Positions 13,175 through 19,230 of a stretch of DNA of 41,558 nt are shown one piece after another; the stretch's first letter is position 1, and each line of letters opens with the position of its first letter. The translations under genes and the position numbers were made by a program. The notes below the pieces were generated by a model. That model worked only from the letters and a program-made list of their open reading frames with translations, did not search any database and had not been told where the DNA came from. Source of the stretch: a virus; IMG/VR virus record IMGVR_UViG_3300036832_000918, positions 1 to 41,558 of that record. The stretch is one strand, 5' to 3'.

Positions 13175-13363
13175 ATGGCCGAGAAAGAACGCGTGCGCTG
13201 GCGTGTGCTGGGGCACCAGAAACAGCAGGTGCAAGCCTATGTCGAAGCTTCGACTAAGGAAGAGGCCGAAGCGGCGGCAAAGGATTTGATAAACGTTGCA
13301 TGGGATTTCGAGGACATGCTCGGCGATACCGTGGTCATGAGCGTGGAACCTGTAGTGGAATGA
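13175..13363 (+). CDS. small hypothetical protein
   Basis: 62 residues, GAGGAA eight bases before ATG 13175. MAEKERVRWRVLGHQKQQVQ then AYVEASTKEEAEAAAKDLIN and VAWDFEDMLGDTVVMSVEPV, a beta-alpha-beta-like fold of acidic character. No family recognised. Confidence 0.65.
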   Translation: MAEKERVRWRVLGHQKQQVQAYVEASTKEEAEAAAKDLINVAWDFEDMLGDTVVMSVEPVVE

Positions 13364-13394
13364 TTATGACAACGTGAAAACGGAGGAACCAACG

Positions 13395-13952
13395 ATGTCG
13401 AAGAAAAGCCACTCCTACGACGATACGCAGCCCATAGAGCCACAGACGGCGACTTCCCAGCCCGCAGAGCCCGATCCGCAAACGCGCGCCAGAGACCTCC
13501 TAAAGAGCATGACGGAGGCACAGCGGCACAACGCGCCGGTCACCCCGTTGATGCTCTCGGAACTCGCAGCCATCGTCGGCAGCGTCACCGGTGAGCAGCC
13601 ACAGGCACCCCTGCATCCGATCCTCGATGAGCGCGGCCATCCGAGCACCGTGACATTCAAAAAGCAGGATGGCAGCGTCGAGATCATCGACAGCGCCGAG
13701 GAGGCGCTCGCCTATGTGCGCTCGCTCCCGGCCGACGTGCAACAGCGCCCGCACTGGGTGACCGCGGACGACAGGCTCGAAGAAGCCGTCAAGTCGGTCC
13801 AAGGTTCGGACATCTCGCCTGGCATTCGCGCCTTCGAAGCCGCGCTTGCGGCTGATCGCGATGCGGCGCCGCGGCGTGTCGACATTCCGGCCAAGGCCGA
13901 GCAGCCCAAGCCGGCGCCACAACCGGAGCCCGCCGCAGAATATCGCGCATAG
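13395..13952 (+). CDS. hypothetical packaging-region protein
   Basis: 185 residues from ATG 13395, with CGGAGGA upstream. Disordered ends (Pro/Gln/Glu-rich) flank a folded middle. Residues about 35-65 (LKSMTEAQRHNAPVTPLMLS then ELAAIV) are repeated in the next gene (SQMSVQQAHNAPISPAQLDE), so the two are paralogues in that motif. Function unknown; both may act with the terminase. Confidence 0.65.
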   Translation: MSKKSHSYDDTQPIEPQTATSQPAEPDPQTRARDLLKSMTEAQRHNAPVTPLMLSELAAIVGSVTGEQPQAPLHPILDERGHPSTVTFKKQDGSVEIIDSAEEALAYVRSLPADVQQRPHWVTADDRLEEAVKSVQGSDISPGIRAFEAALAADRDAAPRRVDIPAKAEQPKPAPQPEPAAEYRA

Positions 13953-13961
13953 GGGGCATTC

Positions 13962-14162
13962 ATGGCCAAGAAGCCATCCGATCCGAAGCCGACGCCGCAC
14001 CACTCCCTTGCCGAGATCACCGCGCATCTGCGGGCGCTCTACAGCCAAATGTCGGTACAGCAGGCGCACAACGCGCCGATCAGCCCGGCCCAGCTCGATG
14101 AGCTAAAGGACATGATCGAGGAACTGGAGGAGGAGGACTTGGAGCCGCCGCCAGAGCCATGA
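13962..14162 (+). CDS. short paralogue of the preceding protein's AHNAP motif
   Basis: 66 residues, AGGGGG before ATG 13962. LAEITAHLRALYSQMSVQQA then HNAPISPAQLDELKDMIEEL, ending in an acidic Pro-rich tail. It shares the Q-HNAP-P-L-EL motif with the gene before it. It lies 12 bases before the large terminase start. Confidence 0.65.
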   Translation: MAKKPSDPKPTPHHSLAEITAHLRALYSQMSVQQAHNAPISPAQLDELKDMIEELEEEDLEPPPEP

Positions 14163-14174
14163 TCGACATGAGCC

Positions 14175-15629
14175 ATGCTTGACCGTGCCGTCTGGCAGGC
14201 CCAGCCGGGCCCGCAGACCGCGCTGATCACCTGCCCCATATTCGAAGCGTTTTACGGCGGGGCGAGGGGAGGCGGAAAAACGGATGGGGTATTGGGCGAT
14301 TTCATCCGGCACGCCGACAACTACGGCGCCGATGCCATCGGCGTCATGTTCCGCCGCGAGCGGACGCAACTCATGGAGGCGATCGAGAGATCGCGCGCCA
14401 TGTTCGGGCCGCTCGGGTGCATATTTCATGAGCAAGACAAGGTCTGGCGGTTTCCCAACGGCGCGCGCCTGCGCTTTGCCTACTTGGAGCGCGACGCCGA
14501 CGCCGAGGCCTGGCAGGGTGGATCGTTCACACGGGTCTACATTGAGGAGATCGGCACTTTCCCGAATGAGGGGCCGGTCATCAAGCTAATGGCGACGCTG
14601 CGATCGGGCGCTGGCGTCCCCGTCGGCTTTCGAGCAACGGGCAATCCCGGCGGTTCTGGACATTTGTGGGTGAAGCGGCGATACATCGACCCAGCGCCGA
14701 ATGGTTGGCGCATTGTTGTCGATCCCGATACCCGGCTGGAGCGCATCTATATACCGAGCCGAGTAACAGACAATGCATATCTCGGCCCGGACTACATTCA
14801 GCGGCTTCGCGCGTCCGGATCGGTCGAGCTGGTGCGCGCCTGGCTGGAGGGCGACTGGAATGCGATCGAAGGTGCGTTTTTCCATGAGTGGTCGGCGAAG
14901 AATATCATCGAGCCATTCCGTATCCCTGACGACTGGATACGGTTCCGATCGGGCGACTGGGGCTCCGCATCGCCATTCTCGATCGGATGGTGGGCGGTCG
15001 TGCAGGATGATCATACGGCTCCCGGCGGCGCCGTGCTACCCCGAGGCGCACTAGTCCGCTATCGGGAGTGGTACGGCGCCGATAACCCTGCGGCTGGAGG
15101 GAAGGGGCTCAAGTTGACGGCAGAGCAGGTGGGCGATGGCATTGTTAAGCGCGAAAAAGGTGATCCCAAGCTTGCCTATGGAGTCATGGACCCGTCGGCG
15201 TTCAAGGAAGACGGCGGGCCGAGCATCATGGAGCGATTGAATGGGCGGCTTATCGCAAACGGATGTTGTGCTTTCCGTCCTGCAGATAATACAAGAGTTG
15301 CCGCCAGCGGCAGCACCGACCGCCGCGGGCCGATGTCTGGCTGGGATGCTATGCGTGCTCGTATTCGTGGGACTGGTAATCGTCCTATGGCATACTGGTT
15401 CGATACGTGCGTTGCTTCGATCCGCACGATCCCAGTGCTCCAGCACGACCCCAACAAAGCCGAAGATTTAGATACCGAAAGCGAGGACCATGCGGCCGAC
15501 TGCGCACGGTACGCCTGCAGCTCCCGACCTTGGCGCCGGTTCATAGCGCCGCCCGACCCGGCAAAGGACGCCTATCGCGTGCCAGGGGACGACATGGACG
15601 GCGTGGCCAGCAGCGTGAAATTACTATGA
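14175..15629 (+). CDS. terL: terminase large subunit
   Basis: 484 residues, the expected size. ATPase part: Walker A at residues 28-37 (GGARGGGKTD), Walker B with catalytic Glu at 121-125 (VYIEE), coupling motif near GNPGG (156-160). Nuclease part (RNase H fold): acidic D261 (RSGDWGSAS), D339 (YGVMDPSAF) and D438/D442 (EDHAADCARY). It cuts concatemeric DNA and pumps it into the procapsid through the portal. The ATP-binding and nuclease motifs are intact. The portal here is P22-like, so headful packaging is likely. The next gene overlaps its stop. Confidence 0.93.
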   Translation: MLDRAVWQAQPGPQTALITCPIFEAFYGGARGGGKTDGVLGDFIRHADNYGADAIGVMFRRERTQLMEAIERSRAMFGPLGCIFHEQDKVWRFPNGARLRFAYLERDADAEAWQGGSFTRVYIEEIGTFPNEGPVIKLMATLRSGAGVPVGFRATGNPGGSGHLWVKRRYIDPAPNGWRIVVDPDTRLERIYIPSRVTDNAYLGPDYIQRLRASGSVELVRAWLEGDWNAIEGAFFHEWSAKNIIEPFRIPDDWIRFRSGDWGSASPFSIGWWAVVQDDHTAPGGAVLPRGALVRYREWYGADNPAAGGKGLKLTAEQVGDGIVKREKGDPKLAYGVMDPSAFKEDGGPSIMERLNGRLIANGCCAFRPADNTRVAASGSTDRRGPMSGWDAMRARIRGTGNRPMAYWFDTCVASIRTIPVLQHDPNKAEDLDTESEDHAADCARYACSSRPWRRFIAPPDPAKDAYRVPGDDMDGVASSVKLL

Positions 15630-15826
15630 CCAATTTGGTCATCGACTATCCAGGCGGGCAAGTCGAGGCGCCCGATGATCTCGTGGCTCTTTTTGATGCC
15701 GCTCCGAAGATAAAAACGGGAGGGGTGGCAGGATTTCCCAGCAAGAGAACGCGTGAAGGGCGCGCCTATTATAAGAAGGCGGCAGAGATCGAGGCCGCAG
15801 GCGGCGAGGTTGGCATACTGCTATGA
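15626..15826 (+). CDS. small hypothetical protein
   Basis: 66 residues; ATGA overlap with terL. MTNLVIDYPGGQVEAPDDLV then ALFDAAPKIKTGGVAGFPSK, ending in a basic helix (REGRAYYKKAAEIEAAGGEV). Overlaps at both ends indicate coupled translation. Not recognised. Confidence 0.6.
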   Translation: MTNLVIDYPGGQVEAPDDLVALFDAAPKIKTGGVAGFPSKRTREGRAYYKKAAEIEAAGGEVGILL

Positions 15827-15996
15827 GAGCACCAGAGGAACAACCGCACCTGTGCTTGCACTGCCGCGGGCCGATCATCGGTCGCTACGCCCTGGCAAAG
15901 TATTGCTGCAGTGATTGCCGGCAGAAGGTCAACAATGCCAAATGGGTCAAGACGATACATGACAGGCGAAGACAACCGCAAGAGCAAGCGCGATAA
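15823..15996 (+). CDS. 57-residue zinc-finger-like protein
   Basis: MRAPEEQPHLCLHCRGPIIG followed by RYALAKYCCSDCRQKVNNAK and a basic tail. CLHC and CCSDC form a clear CxxC...CxxC zinc ribbon. The start overlaps the previous stop, and the end overlaps the next gene by 62 bases in another frame. Probably binds nucleic acid. Confidence 0.65.
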   Translation: MRAPEEQPHLCLHCRGPIIGRYALAKYCCSDCRQKVNNAKWVKTIHDRRRQPQEQAR

Positions 15997-16345
15997 GCTC
16001 GTCGATAAGTTGCTGGCCTCGCAGGCCGGCGCCGTCGCCGTCACCCAGGACGATATTCCTCCTGGGATGAACGTGTTCGCCACCATGGAGGCCGCTTGGA
16101 AATCGCTGGCCGAAATGTCGTTTGCGGACCGCCTGACGCCGAAGCAGCTCCAGGACGCCAAGTTCATCTTTTTCCATGGCGTGCAGGCGGCGTCGAATTT
16201 GATGATCTACTGCGCCGGGCAACACAAGTTCGAGGCCGCCGCCGATCAGATCATCAAGGACTGCGTCGAGTACCAGAAAGAGGCGATGCAGGTGCTGCAG
16301 GCGCGCAAGCTGGAGCCGGTGATCAACGGGGCGGATCGCGGCTAG
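15935..16345 (+). CDS. hypothetical protein after terminase
   Basis: 136 residues from ATG 15935 (AGAAGG at good distance); ATG 15959 in frame is the alternative. Helical throughout: KSKRDKLVDKLLASQAGAVA, FADRLTPKQLQDAKFIFFHG, AADQIIKDCVEYQKEAMQVL. No family recognised. Its stop is followed by 70 bases with a TGACC-TGCG-GGTCA inverted repeat (16350-16363) before the BRO gene. Confidence 0.65.
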   Translation: MPNGSRRYMTGEDNRKSKRDKLVDKLLASQAGAVAVTQDDIPPGMNVFATMEAAWKSLAEMSFADRLTPKQLQDAKFIFFHGVQAASNLMIYCAGQHKFEAAADQIIKDCVEYQKEAMQVLQARKLEPVINGADRG

Positions 16346-16415
16346 CGTCTGACCTGCGGGTCAATTCCTGAAGAATTTAGCCAATTATCACATCGCTACA
16401 TCGTGGGGAGGCAAC

Positions 16416-17252
16416 ATGTTGCCTGTCACCAGGCGTTTTTTCTTTGAGACCCAGGAAGTCCGCATCACTGACCGCAACGGTGAGCCATGGTGGGTACTCG
16501 TCGATGTGTGTGGGGTGCTAGAGATTGGAAATTCCTCCGATGTTGCAAGGCGCTTAGATGAAGATGAAAAGGGGGTCGATACTATCGACACCCTTGGCGG
16601 CCCCCAGGGCCTCGTGATTATCAACGAGCCCGGCCTCTACAAGCTGATCGCCACCAGCCGGAAGCCGGAGGCCAAGCGCTTCGATCGGTGGGTCAGGCAC
16701 GAGGTGCTTCCGACCATCCGCCGGACGGGCGTTTATGGGGTTCCGGCCGCGGCCGAAAAATCGGAAATGGCTCAACTCACCGAAATGTTTGTTTCTGGCA
16801 TGAAGGAAGCTATCGCCCCTTTGGGCCTTCGCCTAAGCGAATTCGACCAACGCTTCGCAGGACAAGATGAAGCTCTTGAAAGGGTTGAAACTCGCGTAAC
16901 ATGTTTGGCGGAAGATGTAACTTTCATCAAGAAACAAATAGTTGGGCGCGGCCGTTGTTTGAATTTGGAAACAAAAGCAGAGCATGTTGACGCGATAAGA
17001 GTTATGGGCGGAACATGTCCATGCTGCGGCATCGCAGAAATCATTGAGAATACCCGGAAATCTAAGTTTTCAGATTATGATCATTTCTATCAGAACAGTT
17101 ATCCAAATGCAGATCATACATGGCTGATTTGTAAGCCTTGTCATAGCGACTTGACCTACGGTCGTCGCCCACGCGATGAAGTAGAGCCGATGTTTAAATC
17201 ATATCAAGCACGTCGGCGCCGACTTCCAGGCCGACAGGCATTGCTTCTCTAG
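16416..17252 (+). CDS. BRO-N antirepressor-like protein fused to HNH nuclease
   Basis: 278 residues, GGGGAGG directly before ATG 16416. Residues 1-108 are a BRO-N domain (FETQEVRITDRNGEPWWVLV, DVCGVLEIGNSSDVARRLDE, INEPGLYKLIATSRKPEAKR, WVRHEVLPTIRRTG), the fold used by many phage antirepressors. Residues about 115-180 form a coiled coil. Residues about 198-262 resemble an HNH nuclease: CPCCG, SDYDHFYQNSYPNADHTW, CKPCH and DLTYGRR. The DNA shifts to higher A+T in the nuclease half, which suggests fusion by transfer. It might induce lytic growth by blocking the repressor, or act as a mobile nuclease with a BRO DNA-binding head. Confidence 0.8.
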   Translation: MLPVTRRFFFETQEVRITDRNGEPWWVLVDVCGVLEIGNSSDVARRLDEDEKGVDTIDTLGGPQGLVIINEPGLYKLIATSRKPEAKRFDRWVRHEVLPTIRRTGVYGVPAAAEKSEMAQLTEMFVSGMKEAIAPLGLRLSEFDQRFAGQDEALERVETRVTCLAEDVTFIKKQIVGRGRCLNLETKAEHVDAIRVMGGTCPCCGIAEIIENTRKSKFSDYDHFYQNSYPNADHTWLICKPCHSDLTYGRRPRDEVEPMFKSYQARRRRLPGRQALLL

Positions 17253-17268
17253 AAGAAGGATGGCAACG

Positions 17269-17445
17269 ATGGAGAGCTTTGCTCAGAGGCTTTATCTTTT
17301 TCTAGGAATTTCCATCAGCAGCCGTATGTTGTGGAACATACCTAGTTTTGCCGTTAGGCGGCTACCTGAGCCAGAAACGGGCGAGGATATTTTTGATGAT
17401 GCTATCTCTGGCCTATCTTTAGTTCAATATGAACGACAGCGCTGA
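17269..17445 (+). CDS. possible small protein
   Basis: 58 residues from ATG 17269 with AAGGA eight bases upstream (ATG 17260 is too close to it). MESFAQRLYLFLGISISSRM then LWNIPSFAVRRLPEPETGED, partly hydrophobic. No family. It continues the A+T-rich patch of the nuclease before it. Confidence 0.4.
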   Translation: MESFAQRLYLFLGISISSRMLWNIPSFAVRRLPEPETGEDIFDDAISGLSLVQYERQR

Positions 17446-17472
17446 GATCATGGATGAGGACGAAGACGTATC

Positions 17473-17688
17473 ATGATCGGCACCATCATCGGCCTGATCC
17501 TCCTGGTCATTGTGCTTGGCGTGGTTTATTGGGCCATCCAGCAACTGCTGCCGCTCATCCCGCTCGCCGAGCCGTTCCGCACCATCCTGCGCGTGCTGCT
17601 CGTCGTCCTCGTCGCCGTCATCGCAATCTGGTTCATCATCGTGCTGCTCGGCATGGCCGGCGTTCACGTTCCCACGTTCCACGCCTGA
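17473..17688 (+). CDS. two-span small membrane protein
   Basis: 71 residues with two hydrophobic segments (MIGTIIGLILLVIVLGVVYW and ILRVLLVVLVAVIAIWFIIV) joined by a Pro-rich turn (LLPLIPLAEPF). It matches a family of small alphaproteobacterial membrane proteins and has the topology of a class II holin. It is far from the endolysin, however, so the holin role is uncertain. Confidence 0.7.
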   Translation: MIGTIIGLILLVIVLGVVYWAIQQLLPLIPLAEPFRTILRVLLVVLVAVIAIWFIIVLLGMAGVHVPTFHA

Positions 17689-17697
17689 GGATGCAAG

Positions 17698-18000
17698 ATG
17701 ACAACCGAGACATATGATGATGACTTCCCGGTCAGCGAGCTGGGGCTGTCAGTGCGGTCGAAAAAACGATTAGAGAGAGATTATAGAACCGTTGGCGAAG
17801 TGCGCGCGGCCTCGGATTGGGAGTTGCTGAGAGACTCCAACTTCGGCCGTGTTTCTCTCAATGAGGTGAGAGAACTGCTTGGAACCAGCGCCAATCCAGC
17901 CCCGATCGACGCGGGTTGCATTAGAGACCGCGATGAATGGAGGATCAAGGAAAGGGATAGAAAATACAATTCGCCTTGGTACGAATTCTGTCTGTCATGA
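17698..18000 (+). CDS. RNA polymerase alpha-CTD-like protein
   Basis: 100 residues. Residues about 11-62 match the alpha subunit C-terminal domain: SELGLSVRSKKRLERDYRTV then GEVRAASDWELLRDSNFGRV and SLNEVRELLG (host alpha reads LSVRS.NCL...TIGEL...ELL...NxGRKSLNEI). Of the DNA-contact positions of E. coli alpha, R265 (R20), N294 (N48), G296 (G50), S299 (S53) and E302 (E56) are kept; N268, C269 and K298 are K23, R24 and V52. There is no alpha N-terminal domain. The fold is helix-hairpin-helix-like, so DNA or sigma contact is plausible. It may act as a decoy or adapter for host polymerase. Stop overlaps next ATG. Confidence 0.75.
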   Translation: MTTETYDDDFPVSELGLSVRSKKRLERDYRTVGEVRAASDWELLRDSNFGRVSLNEVRELLGTSANPAPIDAGCIRDRDEWRIKERDRKYNSPWYEFCLS

Positions 18001-18197
18001 TCACCGGCGCGAGAGCGGACACGACCCAAATTGGCCTCGCCAAAAATGCCGATGGCGTCGCATTCCGCTGCGGCACGTGCGAATACTTCGACCGCGGCAT
18101 ATGCCACAACCCCAACCCAAAGCTCGACAGGCGCGAGGTCGGGGCCTACTGGTGCTGCAACCTCTATGACCACAAAGGCATGAAGGTGATCGTGTGA
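17997..18197 (+). CDS. small cysteine-rich protein
   Basis: 66 residues; ATGA overlap at the start and GTGA at the end. FRCGTCEYFDRGICHNPNPK then VGAYWCCNLYDHKGMKVIV gives CxxC, C and CC, a metal-binding set reminiscent of high-potential iron-sulfur or zinc proteins. Its role in a phage is unclear. Confidence 0.7.
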   Translation: MITGARADTTQIGLAKNADGVAFRCGTCEYFDRGICHNPNPKLDRREVGAYWCCNLYDHKGMKVIV

Positions 18198-18421
18198 GCG
18201 ACGACGCTTCCCAGCAGATCATGCGCCAGGTCGACGGCATGACACCGCCGATGCGGGCGCTCGTTTACGAGTACGGATTTTCGATCGTCTACAGCATGCG
18301 CCAGGAAGGCTACACCAGCGCCAAGGCGCTGCGCCCGATCCTCGAAACATGGCGCCAGCGCCGGCAACAGGAATTGCTCGATGCTCGGAATAACGGAACC
18401 GATCGATCCAGACTGGGATGA
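18194..18421 (+). CDS. small helical protein
   Basis: 75 residues from GTG 18194 (GTGA overlap). MSDDASQQIMRQVDGMTPPM then RALVYEYGFSIVYSMRQEGY and a basic helix (WRQRRQQELLDARNNG). Its end overlaps the next gene by 41 bases. Not recognised. Confidence 0.6.
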   Translation: MSDDASQQIMRQVDGMTPPMRALVYEYGFSIVYSMRQEGYTSAKALRPILETWRQRRQQELLDARNNGTDRSRLG

Positions 18422-18938
18422 TGATCCCGTCTGCTACAGGCTACATTTTGAGACACACGATAGTATCGGCGGTTATGAGATCGATGACTGCTCCATCAGC
18501 GGAAAGCTTCCATTTCCACGCGTATCATTAAAAACTGAAGTAAAGACGGAAGTTGAACTCGATTCGCTGCGATCAATCCATGATGATCAAATCAGTGCGG
18601 CGGAAGCCGAACAAAAGAGATATTTGCGATCCTTAGAGAATGAAAAGAAATATCGCTTTCTCCAAGCGGCAAATGAACAAGGTCTGCATTCAAAAGAAGA
18701 TTATATTCAATGGGTTCATGATTTTCTTAGCCGACAAGACCACGAAGGCGCTATTCAAACATGGATAAATTCGTCTGGCCCAAGATTTGATCAAAAAATG
18801 TTCGGGCTCACCAGTGAGGAAATTGCCAATCTATATAATTTTGCTGCGGAGCTGCGGGATAGTTTCATAACCCAACGCCAACCTCTCCACTTTTGGAGAG
18901 ATGAGCATCCGCTGCCGAAGCCATCGGCACCAGCCTAA
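18381..18938 (+). CDS. hypothetical protein, likely moron
   Basis: 185 residues. Beta-rich start (PVCYRLHFETHDSIGGYEID), long charged coiled coil (LRSIHDDQISAAEAEQKRYL) and helical end. More A+T than flanking structural genes. The last codons (PLPKPSAPA) lie in one copy of a 24-bp direct repeat that recurs at 19138. No family recognised. Confidence 0.65.
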   Translation: MLGITEPIDPDWDDDPVCYRLHFETHDSIGGYEIDDCSISGKLPFPRVSLKTEVKTEVELDSLRSIHDDQISAAEAEQKRYLRSLENEKKYRFLQAANEQGLHSKEDYIQWVHDFLSRQDHEGAIQTWINSSGPRFDQKMFGLTSEEIANLYNFAAELRDSFITQRQPLHFWRDEHPLPKPSAPA

Positions 18939-18941
18939 GGT
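18918..18941. repeat. 24-bp direct repeat, left copy
   Basis: Identical to 19138-19161 (begins AAGCCATCGGCACC). The two copies lie 220 bases apart and bracket a small A+T-rich gene, the mark of an insertion or duplication by short-homology recombination. Confidence 0.85.
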
Positions 18942-18973
18942 GTGCTTGGAAATACTAGAGAAAGTATAGAGCT

Positions 18974-19165
18974 ATGTCTAAGGATACAGTTTCAGTATCT
19001 GGTATTCACCTGTGGCGAGATGAGAATCATGTATATGTTTGTGCTGAAATGGATGGACGTTGGGTGACAGTTATAACAGACGTATGGGATAGCCCGTTTA
19101 GTCATATAGTAGAACCTAGTGGTATGCGACGCTGTGCAAGCCATCGGCACCAGCCTAAGGTATAA
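18974..19165 (+). CDS. 63-residue moron-like protein
   Basis: MSKDTVSVSGIHLWRDENHV followed by YVCAEMDGRWVTVITDVWDS is a small beta-strand protein. Its last codons (SHRHQPKV) are supplied by the right copy of the 24-bp repeat, so the 3' end was made by the event that created the repeat. A+T-rich. Function unknown. Confidence 0.55.
   Translation: MSKDTVSVSGIHLWRDENHVYVCAEMDGRWVTVITDVWDSPFSHIVEPSGMRRCASHRHQPKV
19138..19161. repeat. 24-bp direct repeat, right copy
   Basis: Second copy of the repeat at 18918-18941. It is read here in a different frame from the left copy. Confidence 0.85.
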
Positions 19166-19230
19166 ATGTGGACCCAGAAGAGCCATCAAGCGCCCATGAC
19201 GGCATCCTAAAGCCAGAGTAATCCGCTAAA

